DNA of 22,698 nucleotides from Poseidonibacter ostreae (GCF_009208055.1 NZ_WFKI01000038.1:1-22698); one strand, 5' to 3'; shown: positions 7,140-15,655, counted from the stretch's first letter. Notes: a model not told the origin generated them from the sequence alone. Made by a program: numbers and translations.

Positions 7140-8872
7140 TGTATTTCTCCTCTTTTGTCTTTTTTATCTTTTTTAATATCGTGTCTTCTTTCAAATACTT
7201 TATCAATATCATCATGAATTTTTGAATTTTTATCAATAAATATTATTCTATTTTTATTTAATTGATTGATATTTTTTAAGCCCATAATTGCAAGCATTCC
7301 CTTAACACTCTTTAATAAATTATTATGATAATTTCTTACTTTTTTAGCCTGTTTATATACAAAATATTTTTTTCTTTTACTTTTATCTTGAGTTGCAAGT
7401 CCAACTGGACAAACATGACTAGTTGTACCTGAACAATATCGTGCACGTATACATCCTGCACTCATCATAAAACCACGTGCAATTTGAATAAAATCAGCAC
7501 CTAAAGACATAATTACAATTATGTCATCAGGAGTTAATATTTTACCACTAGCTACTAATTTTACTTCATCTCTAATACCATAATCAAGTAATACTTTATC
7601 AACTAAATAAATAGAGTCTCGGATACTTAATCCAACTCTCTCCATCATTTCAATAGGGGCAGTAGCACTTCCTCCTGAACCTCCATCAATAGAGATAAAA
7701 TCAGGATATCTATCATCTCCTGCATCAATTCTTCTTTTTATTTCAATTGCATATGGTTCAATATTTTCCATATCTGAAATTACTATTTTAATACCCACGG
7801 GTTTATCTGATATTCTTTGTAGTGTTCCAATAAAATCAAATAACTCTTCTATTGAATTTGCATAAGGGAATCTATTTGGTGAGAAAACATCTTTATAAGC
7901 TTCTACATTTCTATAATAAGCAATTGCAGGAGTTACTTTATGAGCGGCAAGTTTACCACCTGTTTGTTTTGCGCCTTGAGCAATTTTAATTTCAGTCATT
8001 TTACAAAATCTCATCGTTTTTTCATATCGATCAGGATCAAAATTTCCTTCTTTATCTCTTGCACCATAAAGACCTGAACTTAATTGTAAAATAATATCAG
8101 CCATATCTTCTGGAACTTCTTTAGGAAAGTTTTCTATTGGAGCATCCCAATTTATTCTATGAAACAATTGTGATTTTAAGTCAAAAACATAAGTTTCAGC
8201 TTCTTTATCTTTTCCAAAAACCATAGCTCTATAAGCATCTGCTGCCATTGCTCCATTGAATAAAAAGTTTACTACATCTTTTACTTTTTTTGCAAAACCA
8301 GTTCCATGGACAATCTTCATATACTCAGGTTTATACTCTTGATGTGTAATAAAGAAGTTAGATGTAACACCACCTTCACCTGAATTAATAGGAAAACCAC
8401 CCATATGTGCACCTCGAACAAAAGCCCTTGTACCTTCAGGTGAAATAGAACCATCACTCATTGCAGATCTTGCAATAATTGATTTTGCTGTATATGGTTT
8501 TTTTCTATTTTTACCAAATGTTACTTCAAAATCTTTATCAACCTCATCATCATTTAATACAATATTTGCATGTTTAATCATAAATTTTGGATTAGGTAAA
8601 GGCTGAGAAGGAGAAAAAGATGCATAATTAGGAACATCACTAGCTGCTTTATAAACCCAATCTAATTTATCTTTTGATTCGTAAAATTTCTCATCACCAA
8701 AATATTGCCTAAAAGGCTCTCTAGCTTCTTCTAAAACAAATCTAAGTCTACCTATTATTGGATAATTTACTAATAATTGATGATCTCTTTGAACATATTT
8801 ATCATAAACATACCATGCAAAAATCACAATAGCAAATAAAATCCACTCTATAGTACTTAATTCTAAATCCAT
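7136..8872 (-). CDS. FMN-binding glutamate synthase family protein, membrane-anchored
   Basis: A 578-residue protein with one N-terminal membrane helix (about 9-24) and a glutamate synthase central/FMN barrel over roughly residues 100-520. Recognisable stretches are SPEGTRAFVRGAHMGG, KIAQGAKQTGGKL, IDGGSGGSATAP (from 395) and FIQIARGFMMSAGCIRARYC. Cysteines at 474, 480 and 488 precede PVGLATQ, where glutamate synthases hold a 3Fe-4S cluster. The last gap is wider than the usual CX5CX4C. There is no N-terminal glutamine amidotransferase domain, so it cannot by itself be a complete glutamate synthase. The real substrate is unknown. It lies 11 bases after the EamA gene and overlaps the small membrane protein gene. 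Confidence 0.85.
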   Translation of the reverse strand: MDLELSTIEWILFAIVIFAWYVYDKYVQRDHQLLVNYPIIGRLRFVLEEAREPFRQYFGDEKFYESKDKLDWVYKAASDVPNYASFSPSQPLPNPKFMIKHANIVLNDDEVDKDFEVTFGKNRKKPYTAKSIIARSAMSDGSISPEGTRAFVRGAHMGGFPINSGEGGVTSNFFITHQEYKPEYMKIVHGTGFAKKVKDVVNFLFNGAMAADAYRAMVFGKDKEAETYVFDLKSQLFHRINWDAPIENFPKEVPEDMADIILQLSSGLYGARDKEGNFDPDRYEKTMRFCKMTEIKIAQGAKQTGGKLAAHKVTPAIAYYRNVEAYKDVFSPNRFPYANSIEELFDFIGTLQRISDKPVGIKIVISDMENIEPYAIEIKRRIDAGDDRYPDFISIDGGSGGSATAPIEMMERVGLSIRDSIYLVDKVLLDYGIRDEVKLVASGKILTPDDIIVIMSLGADFIQIARGFMMSAGCIRARYCSGTTSHVCPVGLATQDKSKRKKYFVYKQAKKVRNYHNNLLKSVKGMLAIMGLKNINQLNKNRIIFIDKNSKIHDDIDKVFERRHDIKKDKKDKRGEIQ

Positions 8873-8883
8873 AATTTTCCTTA

Positions 8884-9768
8884 TTAGCTTTTTTTACTTG
8901 ATACTAAAAGCCCACTTAAAACTATAAGTAGTATACCAAAAGAAATCCAAATATCAGGAAATGCGTCACCTAAAATAACTCCTAAAATAATTGAAAAAAT
9001 GATATTTGAATAAGAGATTGTTCCAATAATCCCTGCTTTTGCACATGAATAAGCTTTTGTCATATAAATTTGTGCCATAGTGGCAAAAACACCTAATAAA
9101 ATAATGTAATACCAATCATTAGGCTGTGGCATTACAAACTTTGCAAAAAGAAAATCTAAATTAGGATTTTGATAAAAAGAACCAATTATTAATAATATTA
9201 AAGGTCCTATTGTTCCTATTGTCATAAAAGATAATACAATTGCTCTTGAATCATAAAACTTTCGAAGTTCCCTAATTGATGTATATGCTAATCCAGCTCC
9301 TACTCCACAAAGAATTCCTAAATAATCTGTTTTTTCTAAATTATCAGGATTAAAGCCTGTCATAAATAATATTCCTATGAAACCCACAAAAACACCTAAC
9401 CAACCTTTTATCCCTAATTTTTCTTGTACAAATAAATATGCAAATATTGCTGAAAAAATTGTAGATGTTTTAGAAAAAGTCATAGCTTCAGCAAGTGGAA
9501 TTTGGGCAATGTTATAAAAGAAAAATAATAAAGCTATAAAACCAGCCATTCCTCTAAAAACAAGTAACCAAAATTTACCTCCAACTTGAGATAAAGGTTT
9601 TCTATAAATTGATATTAAAATTAAAAAAACGCCAAATACGTTTCTAAAGAAAACTACTTCTATAGAACTCATTGAGTCACTTAACTCTTTTGCAACAGCT
9701 CCCATAAAAGCAAAAAGCAAAGAAGCAAATAACATATATTTAGCACCCTGTATTACTTGATTATCCAT
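8884..9768 (-). CDS. EamA/DMT-family transporter
   Basis: Inner-membrane carrier of 294 residues with about ten hydrophobic helices in two homologous halves (about 5-140 and 150-290), the standard drug/metabolite transporter layout and length. Typical stretches include VVFFRNVFGVFLILI in the first half and the C-terminal TISYSNIIFSIILGVILGDAFPDIW. The substrate cannot be read from sequence; family members move metabolites, amino acids or drugs. The ATG has AGGAA upstream. It is the first gene of the leftward unit and diverges from murA across 136 bases. Confidence 0.88.
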   Translation of the reverse strand: MDNQVIQGAKYMLFASLLFAFMGAVAKELSDSMSSIEVVFFRNVFGVFLILISIYRKPLSQVGGKFWLLVFRGMAGFIALLFFFYNIAQIPLAEAMTFSKTSTIFSAIFAYLFVQEKLGIKGWLGVFVGFIGILFMTGFNPDNLEKTDYLGILCGVGAGLAYTSIRELRKFYDSRAIVLSFMTIGTIGPLILLIIGSFYQNPNLDFLFAKFVMPQPNDWYYIILLGVFATMAQIYMTKAYSCAKAGIIGTISYSNIIFSIILGVILGDAFPDIWISFGILLIVLSGLLVSSKKS

Positions 9769-9802
9769 TATAATTCCTAAATTAAAATCGCAATTGTATT
9801 CC

Positions 9803-9811
9803 TATATATAT
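9803..9811 (-). promoter_or_regulatory. Possible -10 region of the EamA transporter operon
   Basis: A TATATATA tract on the minus strand, about 35-43 bases before the ATG at 9768, preceded by T-rich sequence. The exact hexamer is ambiguous. It is placed as the promoter because the intergenic region is divergent and must contain one. Confidence 0.3.
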
Positions 9812-9870
9812 TAAAGAAAGATTATTAATTTTATTCTTTAAAGCATACTTTAGGTAAAATATCTACTTTA

Positions 9871-9878
9871 TATAAAAT
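9871..9878 (+). promoter_or_regulatory. Possible -10 region of murA
   Basis: TATAAAAT about 27 bases before the murA ATG. A competing TAAAAT lies at 9855-9860. An AGGAA ribosome site (around 9896-9900) sits between the box and the start. Confidence 0.35.
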
Positions 9879-9904
9879 AACAATATATTTATAGTAGGAA
9901 TAAT

Positions 9905-11170
9905 ATGGAATATTTAAAAATTCTTGGAGAGAATAAACTTTCTGGAGTTGTTGACATCTCAGGTGCAAAAAATGCTGCATTACCTTTAATTGCATGTACA
10001 ATTTTAGCAAAAAATGAAATCAAAATGGGTAACTTACCAAACGTAGTTGATATCAATACATTTTTAAAGCTTATCGCTAAACTTGGTGGAACTTTTATAA
10101 AAGAAGGAAATATTGCAAAAATATGTACTTCAGAAATTAATAATACAACAGCCACTTACGATATTGTAAAAACAATGAGAGCTTCAATCCTAGTTTTAGG
10201 GCCAATATTAGCTAGATTTGGACATTGTGAAGTTTCACTTCCAGGTGGTTGCGCAATTGGTCAAAGACCTGTTGATTTACATTTAAAAGCATTAGAAGCT
10301 ATGGGTGCAAAAATTGTAATTAATCATGGATATATCGAAGCAACAGCTCCTGAAGGCTTAAAGGGTGCAAAAATTGTATTTGATAAAGTAACTGTTGGTG
10401 GAACTGAAAATATTGTTATGGCTGCAGCTTTAGCTTCTGGTGTTACAACTATTGTAAATGCAGCAAAAGAGCCTGAAATAGTTCAACTTTGTGAAGTAAT
10501 AGCAAGTGCAGGAGTTCAAATAGAGGGAATTGGTACATCAACACTAAAAATTACAGGAACAAATAAAGAACTTTTAGAAATAAAAGATTTCGATGTAATT
10601 CCAGATAGAATTGAAGCTGGTACTTATATGTGTGCAGCAGCAATTACAAACCAAAAAATTAAAATTAATAACGTTATTCCTTTACACTTAGATGCCATTA
10701 CTTCTAAACTTGAAGAGATGAATTTTGAAGTACTACAAGATGAAACAAGTGTAACTATTCTTCCTACAGATGAAATTAAGCCTGTGAATATTATAACAAC
10801 AGAATATCCAGGATTTCCTACAGATATGCAAGCACAGTTTATGGCGCTAGCAACTCAAGCAAATGGAACAAGTACTATTGATGAAAGATTATTTGAAAAT
10901 AGATTTATGCATGTTAGTGAATTATTAAGATTAGGTGCAGATATTCATTTAAACGGTAATACAGCAACAATAAATGGAAAAAGTGGAACATTAAATGGTA
11001 CAGATGTAATGGCTACAGATTTAAGAGCTTCATCTGCACTTGTACTTGCTGCTCTTGTTGCAAAAGGTGAAACAAGTATTCATAGAATTTATCACCTTGA
11101 TAGAGGTTATGAAGACCTTGAGGGGAAACTTACAAAAATTGGTGCTGATGTAAAAAGGTTTACTGAATAG
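9905..11170 (+). CDS. murA: UDP-N-acetylglucosamine 1-carboxyvinyltransferase
   Basis: Transfers enolpyruvyl from phosphoenolpyruvate to UDP-GlcNAc, the first committed step of peptidoglycan synthesis and the target of fosfomycin. The 421-residue length is standard. The N terminus has SGAKNAALP with the conserved lysine. The mobile loop LPGGCAIGQRPVDLHL carries the catalytic cysteine at 116, matching C115 of the E. coli enzyme and predicting fosfomycin reactivity. Further family signatures are GGTENIVMAA, DRIEAGTYM, YPGFPTDMQAQ and NRFMHVSEL. ATG start with AGGAA upstream. Single gene, divergent from the EamA operon and closed by a strong hairpin terminator. Confidence 0.97.
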   Translation: MEYLKILGENKLSGVVDISGAKNAALPLIACTILAKNEIKMGNLPNVVDINTFLKLIAKLGGTFIKEGNIAKICTSEINNTTATYDIVKTMRASILVLGPILARFGHCEVSLPGGCAIGQRPVDLHLKALEAMGAKIVINHGYIEATAPEGLKGAKIVFDKVTVGGTENIVMAAALASGVTTIVNAAKEPEIVQLCEVIASAGVQIEGIGTSTLKITGTNKELLEIKDFDVIPDRIEAGTYMCAAAITNQKIKINNVIPLHLDAITSKLEEMNFEVLQDETSVTILPTDEIKPVNIITTEYPGFPTDMQAQFMALATQANGTSTIDERLFENRFMHVSELLRLGADIHLNGNTATINGKSGTLNGTDVMATDLRASSALVLAALVAKGETSIHRIYHLDRGYEDLEGKLTKIGADVKRFTE

Positions 11171-11180
11171 CACAGCATTT

Positions 11181-11219
11181 AAAATGATAGGTTAAAAATT
11201 CATAACTTATCATTTTTTT
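11181..11219 (+). terminator. Intrinsic terminator of murA
   Basis: AAAATGATA (11181-11189) pairs perfectly with TATCATTTT (11208-11216). The stem extends inward by about five further pairs, including one G-U, to an eight-base loop. A T run follows directly. It begins 10 bases after the murA stop. Confidence 0.75.
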
Positions 11220-11278
11220 AAGTATAAATTAAATAAAATCATAACAATTATACACATTACAAAGGTGAAACTATTAAT

Positions 11279-12373
11279 ATGAAACTAGAAATCTCTTTAT
11301 TCAAATTTGACAAAAACTCTGATTATTTACCATTTTACACTAAGCATTTTTTAAAAATTACTAATGAAATTACACTATTAGATATTTTAAATACTATCAA
11401 TAATGAAAATCCTTTCGGATATGAAAATGATGAAAACTTTAATTTAGTCGTAAATTCAATATATTTAAAAGCATCAACAAAAATTGAAGACTTAGTTAAA
11501 AACTTTGGAAAAGATTTAACAATTGAACCTATATCAGTAAGACGTGCTTGCAATGACTTAATAATTAATGAAAATGATTTCAATGATAAATTAAATATTT
11601 TAGATGACTTCATATCACAAGAAGATAAAAGAAATTATCAAGATTTAAAGCAGTATTACTACGCATCTAATACACTAAATCATAAAAGTGAATATATTGG
11701 AGATTCAGTTTTACTTTTAGCAGCAGATTTAATTCAAGCAAATAAAGAAAATGAAGAAGCAATACTTAATATTTTAAAAGAGCAAGAGATCGGAGCTTCA
11801 TATCATACAAGTTTAGAAAAAAGAATATTTAACTTTGATTCTTCAATTGAAGAAAAGATTATTAGTATTCAAAAAAAGCTTGGTCTATTAAATAAAGAGG
11901 AAGAAAGAAACTTTAGAATTAAAAATACTCTAATAATTGATTTTGGAAATCTCCAAGATGAAACAGAAATTAAACATGATTTTAAAGATTTTAATATTGC
12001 ATATTATCCAGCTAATAAAAGTGAACAAACAAACTCTTTATTAGAAAAATTAGATGCAAAAATTTTAAAGCTAGATAGTTTAAAACTAGACTTAGCAAGA
12101 AATACATTTAATAAAAATCAAGAAATCACATATTGTGTTGCAACTACTATATTATTAGATGCATTTGATAATAATGCTGATTTTTTACTAGTTGATAATG
12201 ATGATGATTTTTATCTTTTTGATTACAATAGAAAAGCTTTAGAAAAATGTTCAGGAAGAGAAGTAATTTTACCAGTAATTCATGTAAATGAATTACAAAA
12301 ATTAGCAAATGGCGAACATAAACTTGCTAATGAAACATTAGTTAAGCATCAAATTAACCCTGAAATTATTTAA
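11279..12373 (+). CDS. Conserved Campylobacterota protein of unknown function (DUF5644-like)
   Basis: A 364-residue soluble protein without signal peptide or membrane helix. From memory it resembles proteins annotated DUF5644 or HdrB C-terminal-like in Arcobacter relatives. Residues 1-100 (YLPFYTKHFLKI, ITLLDILNTI, NLVVNSIYL, TIEPIS) recall the ferredoxin-like N-terminal fold of succinate dehydrogenase iron-sulfur subunits, but the cluster cysteines are absent. Residues 100-200 are helical and acidic; the C-terminal third (from NTLIIDFG) looks like a mixed alpha/beta domain. Only three scattered cysteines are present, so no Fe-S site is evident. ATG start; the AAAGG ribosome site is rather far upstream. 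The HNH-like gene follows after 12 bases, so the pair is probably co-transcribed. Confidence 0.7.
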   Translation: MKLEISLFKFDKNSDYLPFYTKHFLKITNEITLLDILNTINNENPFGYENDENFNLVVNSIYLKASTKIEDLVKNFGKDLTIEPISVRRACNDLIINENDFNDKLNILDDFISQEDKRNYQDLKQYYYASNTLNHKSEYIGDSVLLLAADLIQANKENEEAILNILKEQEIGASYHTSLEKRIFNFDSSIEEKIISIQKKLGLLNKEEERNFRIKNTLIIDFGNLQDETEIKHDFKDFNIAYYPANKSEQTNSLLEKLDAKILKLDSLKLDLARNTFNKNQEITYCVATTILLDAFDNNADFLLVDNDDDFYLFDYNRKALEKCSGREVILPVIHVNELQKLANGEHKLANETLVKHQINPEII

Positions 12374-12385
12374 GGATTAAAAAAA

Positions 12386-12997
12386 GTGATTTTAGATTAT
12401 TCTTTTGTACTTTTTTCTAGTTTATTAGTCGCTTGCTTAATACCTCTTTATATTTATAGACAAAAAGTTTTTCCTTTTGTTTATAAAACTGGTCCTTTAG
12501 AATTTTTTATTCAAGATTTAAAAGCTCATATGCAAAAATATCCTAAAATGATTTTTGACTACTCAATAATAGAAAAAACAAAAGATGAAAAAGATATTAG
12601 AATAAGACAAACTTTAATAGCAGAAGATATAGTAAGTCAATTTTATTATTATGCATATGAAAAGAACACTCAAAAAGGAATTCCTAGAGAAAAGCTTTGG
12701 ACTACTTATGAAGAGAGATCTTTTTCAAACCCTAAAACACCAATTGATTGGCAAGAAAGACGAGAATTAGCGTGGAGAAGAGATAAAAATAAATGTAATA
12801 GATGTGGAACAGAAATAAAACTTGAAGATGTATACACAACTTTTGCTAAAGATATTGCAAAAGGTGGTGGTTATAACTTTGAAAATATCATAATATTATG
12901 TACTGATTGTAACAAAGTATTAAATGCAAAAAATCCTAAAAATACAATTGCTTCTTTACACTTAAATGATGAACTCATGCAGTATGTAACAAGTTAA
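12386..12997 (+). CDS. Membrane-anchored protein with degenerate HNH-like zinc domain
   Basis: A 203-residue protein with a GTG start, an AGGA ribosome site nine bases upstream, and one N-terminal membrane helix (about 4-24). The middle is predicted helical and charged. The C-terminal part has HNH-family architecture: WQERRELAWRRDKNKCNRCG with C137 and C140, then GGGYNFENIIILCTDCN with C172, C175 and N176. These cysteines would form the two zinc knuckles. The catalytic histidine pair usually found between them is missing: the segment reads VYTTFAKDIAKGGGYNFEN. It is therefore probably not an active nuclease of the normal type, or has become a zinc-binding structural domain. It follows the DUF5644-like gene by 12 bases and converges on the secretin gene with an 8-base gap. 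Confidence 0.72.
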   Translation: MILDYSFVLFSSLLVACLIPLYIYRQKVFPFVYKTGPLEFFIQDLKAHMQKYPKMIFDYSIIEKTKDEKDIRIRQTLIAEDIVSQFYYYAYEKNTQKGIPREKLWTTYEERSFSNPKTPIDWQERRELAWRRDKNKCNRCGTEIKLEDVYTTFAKDIAKGGGYNFENIIILCTDCNKVLNAKNPKNTIASLHLNDELMQYVTS

Positions 12998-13005
12998 ACT
13001 AATAC

Positions 13006-14955
13006 TTAATATCCTAATATTTCAGCAACTCTTTTTTCATGTTCACTTTGATTATTGAGTTGCACATCTTTATTTTCTTCATCTTTTAATTTTATGTAAT
13101 CTTCTTCTAAAGCTTTTATCTTTAATTCATAAGTCTTTTTATTTTTTATATCTTTTATTTGTTTTTCTTTTAATCTTATTAGAGAATCTTTTAAATACTT
13201 ATCTTCCAAAAGTTTTAATTGCGATAGTTTATTTCTAACATAGGTTAAATCTTTTGATTTTGGTATTATATATGGAGTTACAATTATTACTAAACTTCGT
13301 TTTCTTATATTCCCTTTATTATGTGTAAATAATTTTCCAACTATTGGAACCTCACTAACACCTGGTACTTTATCTTCTGTGGATTCTTCCTTATCTTCAA
13401 TTAAGCCTCCAAGTATTACAGATTCTCCATTTTTTACAATTGCTGTAGTTTGTATCTCTTTTTTTGTAGTATCAGCATTTCCACTATTTGTTGCTGTAGT
13501 TTTTACATCTTCAAGAATTGTATTTATTTCTAAAGTTACTTTATTATCATTTGAAACTCGTGGTTTTACTTTTAAAGTTAAACCAACATCCTCTCTTTTA
13601 AAATTCTCTTTCGTAGTACCTCCATCTGTTACACTTGAAGATGTTTTAACAGATATTGTTTCGCCTACATATATTGAACTTTCTTTATTATTTATTGCTA
13701 AAATTGAGGGTTCTGATACTATATCTAAAGCACCATCTTGATTTAAAAGACTAATTGATGCGCCTAGTGCTAAACCTGATGCAATTGTTGGAATTACTAA
13801 ACCTATATCACTTGGATTAAAAGAAATTGCACTTCCACCATTTAAGTTTGAAGCAAAAGTACTTAAACCATTTTTACCAGAGTTTCCACCAAATATTCCA
13901 TACTTTATTCCAACCTGATCAAGTAAGCTATCACTTACTTCAATTATTTTAGCTTGCACATAAACTTGTGCTTTCTCTTTATCAAGTTTTTCAATTAATG
14001 CTTTTATATAATTTATTTCATTTAAAAGTCCCATAATAACTATAGAGTTTGATTCTTCATCAACAGAAGATAAAGGTTTTGCATTTGGATCTATATATTT
14101 CTTTTTAGAGATAATATCATCTAATATTTTTATTACATTTTTTGCTTCCACATTTTTTAAAGCAATTACTTCAACAACTCTTTTTAATAAAGAGTCTTTT
14201 GAATCAATTTTCTGTATATATTTTTTTAAATAATTAGTATTTGTTTTATTTCCAATAATTACAAGAGAATTACTCTCTTTATTTACAATAATATTAGTCT
14301 TTTCTGTTTGAATTTTTTCATTAAACATAGATTTTGCAATAGCATCAATATTTTTCTTAGCTTCGCTTGCTTGAATATTGTGAAGTTCTATAATCTCTAA
14401 ATATCTTTTTGCTCCTTGAGTCATTATCTTTATTACTTTCTTTACTGTTTTAATATTGTTTCTAAAATCTGTTAGAGCTAAGGTATTTGAATCTATATTT
14501 GTTACAAGTTTCGCATTTTTTGAGATTAAGTGTTTCACTTTAGAAGCTATGTAATCTGCATTTACATTATTTACTTTAAAGATTTCAGTTGCCATTTGAT
14601 TATAATTTTGTTTTACATTTAGTTTAGAATTAACAATAGGAACATTATTTTTAGTACTTTCATTTAGTTTTACTATTCTTAATATATTTTCATTATTGAT
14701 TAATGTATAACCTTTTGATTCTAGAACGAAGATTAATATCTTTACTAACTCATCTTTTGATACATCATTATTAGAAATATAATCAACTTTGCCTTTTATA
14801 TCTTGAGTTATTAATATATTTTTATTTAGAATTTTTGATGTGATTTTTACTAACTCCATAATATCTAGTTCTTTGAAATTTATATTTATTTTTTCATCTG
14901 CTTGTAAATAAAATCCTAGTAAAACAATTAGCAAAAAGACTTTTTTTAGTTTCAT
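13006..14955 (-). CDS. GspD-type secretin, outer-membrane pore
   Basis: Predicted outer-membrane multimeric channel of type II secretion. The 649-residue precursor has a signal peptide (about 1-19, cut LQA/DEK). An N0 domain follows (about 24-95), then repeated N1-N3 modules (about 120-330, with the recurring EVIALKNVEAKNVIKILDDI-type pattern) and the secretin core (about 340-564). The core contains LDIVSEPSILAINNKES and VPGVSEVPIVGKLF (from 530), followed by KRSLVIIVTPYII, all hallmarks of GspD. The last 85 residues form a charged, helix-prone tail, where pilotin-binding regions lie in some relatives. GGAG six bases before ATG fixes the start. No other gsp gene is in the window. An alternative role, for example in pilus or filament export, cannot be excluded. 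Confidence 0.88.
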   Translation of the reverse strand: MKLKKVFLLIVLLGFYLQADEKININFKELDIMELVKITSKILNKNILITQDIKGKVDYISNNDVSKDELVKILIFVLESKGYTLINNENILRIVKLNESTKNNVPIVNSKLNVKQNYNQMATEIFKVNNVNADYIASKVKHLISKNAKLVTNIDSNTLALTDFRNNIKTVKKVIKIMTQGAKRYLEIIELHNIQASEAKKNIDAIAKSMFNEKIQTEKTNIIVNKESNSLVIIGNKTNTNYLKKYIQKIDSKDSLLKRVVEVIALKNVEAKNVIKILDDIISKKKYIDPNAKPLSSVDEESNSIVIMGLLNEINYIKALIEKLDKEKAQVYVQAKIIEVSDSLLDQVGIKYGIFGGNSGKNGLSTFASNLNGGSAISFNPSDIGLVIPTIASGLALGASISLLNQDGALDIVSEPSILAINNKESSIYVGETISVKTSSSVTDGGTTKENFKREDVGLTLKVKPRVSNDNKVTLEINTILEDVKTTATNSGNADTTKKEIQTTAIVKNGESVILGGLIEDKEESTEDKVPGVSEVPIVGKLFTHNKGNIRKRSLVIIVTPYIIPKSKDLTYVRNKLSQLKLLEDKYLKDSLIRLKEKQIKDIKNKKTYELKIKALEEDYIKLKDEENKDVQLNNQSEHEKRVAEILGY

Positions 14956-14995
14956 ATAATAACTCCGATATATTTATAAAATAATTTTATGAATT

Positions 14996-15001
14996 ATTAT
15001 A
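14996..15001 (-). promoter_or_regulatory. Probable -10 box of the secretin gene
   Basis: Minus-strand TATAAT in the 65-base gap between the YigZ-family stop and the secretin ATG gives a leader of about 34 bases with a GGAG ribosome site. It suggests the secretin is transcribed at least partly on its own. Confidence 0.4.
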
Positions 15002-15020
15002 ATGAAATTAATATAAATGT

Positions 15021-15605
15021 TTACTGTAAAATAATATTTCGAGGTAGTTTAAGAAGTAAGTCTTTTAATTCTTTTTCTGAGAGTTCAATATTAACAATGA
15101 TTTCTTCTAAAAAATCTTTTGATTTTATAGTTATATTTTCTTGTTTTAAAAGATACTCAAGTTTAGAAAGTTCACTATAATCACATTTTAATTTTGCAGT
15201 TTCTAGTTTTTTGTATTCAAATAATTCACTTACATTTATTACTTCATTTACACTAGAAGAGTATGCACGAACTAAACCACCAGTTCCAAGTTTTACTCCT
15301 CCAAAATATCGTACAATTATAACAGCACTATTAATAATCTGTGCACCAGATAACACAGCTAAAGAGGGTTTTCCAGAAGTTCCTCTAGGTTCTCCATCAT
15401 CACTACAATTTTCTACTATTTGATCAAATTCATTTAAATATCTATAGGCATAAACAAAATGTCTTGCTTTTGGATGCTCTTCTTTTAATCTTTTCATTAC
15501 ATCATTAAATTTATCATAAGGCATAAAAAATGCAATAAATTTTGATTTTTTCTCTTCATAGCAGTTTTCAAATTCATTTTGAAGGTATTTCAATATATTT
15601 CCCAA
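15021..15605 (-). CDS. YigZ/IMPACT family protein
   Basis: A 194-residue protein of the widespread UPF0029/IMPACT family. Eukaryotic IMPACT regulates the Gcn2 kinase; the bacterial role is unsettled. Signatures are KSKFIA near residue 20, HPKARHFVYAY, the invariant SDDGEPRGTSGKP (68-80) and VRYFGGVKLGTGGLVRAY (98-115). A smaller C-terminal ferredoxin-like domain follows (about 135-194). The listed start is a TTG without a ribosome site; a TTG four codons later (15593) has GGGA six bases upstream and may be the real start. There is no ATG in a suitable place. It is divergent from tlyA across 62 bases and lies upstream of the secretin. Confidence 0.9.
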   Translation of the reverse strand: MGNILKYLQNEFENCYEEKKSKFIAFFMPYDKFNDVMKRLKEEHPKARHFVYAYRYLNEFDQIVENCSDDGEPRGTSGKPSLAVLSGAQIINSAVIIVRYFGGVKLGTGGLVRAYSSSVNEVINVSELFEYKKLETAKLKCDYSELSKLEYLLKQENITIKSKDFLEEIIVNIELSEKELKDLLLKLPRNIILQ

Positions 15606-15621
15606 TAAGTAGTCTAATAGA

Positions 15622-15627
15622 AGTATA
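15622..15627 (-). promoter_or_regulatory. Possible -10 box of the YigZ-family gene
   Basis: TATACT on the minus strand within the divergent region. The predicted transcript would start near 15615, giving a leader of about 10 bases to the TTG at 15605 or 22 bases to the TTG at 15593. The longer leader would accommodate the GGGA site. Confidence 0.3.
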
Positions 15628-15655
15628 TATAAAGTAGTCTTGATAAAGATTTAAC

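Noticed and set aside
12386..12997. HNH-like gene as part of a restriction or defence system
   Set aside because: No methyltransferase, ATPase or other defence gene lies nearby, the catalytic histidines are missing and the neighbours are housekeeping genes.
12998..13005. Shared terminator between the convergent HNH-like and secretin genes
   Set aside because: The gap is eight bases and no stable inverted repeat with T run was seen around it.
13379..13741. Open frame of 120 codons opposite the secretin core
   Set aside because: Antisense shadow of a conserved secretin region; hydrophobic composition mirrors the AT-rich codons of the real gene.
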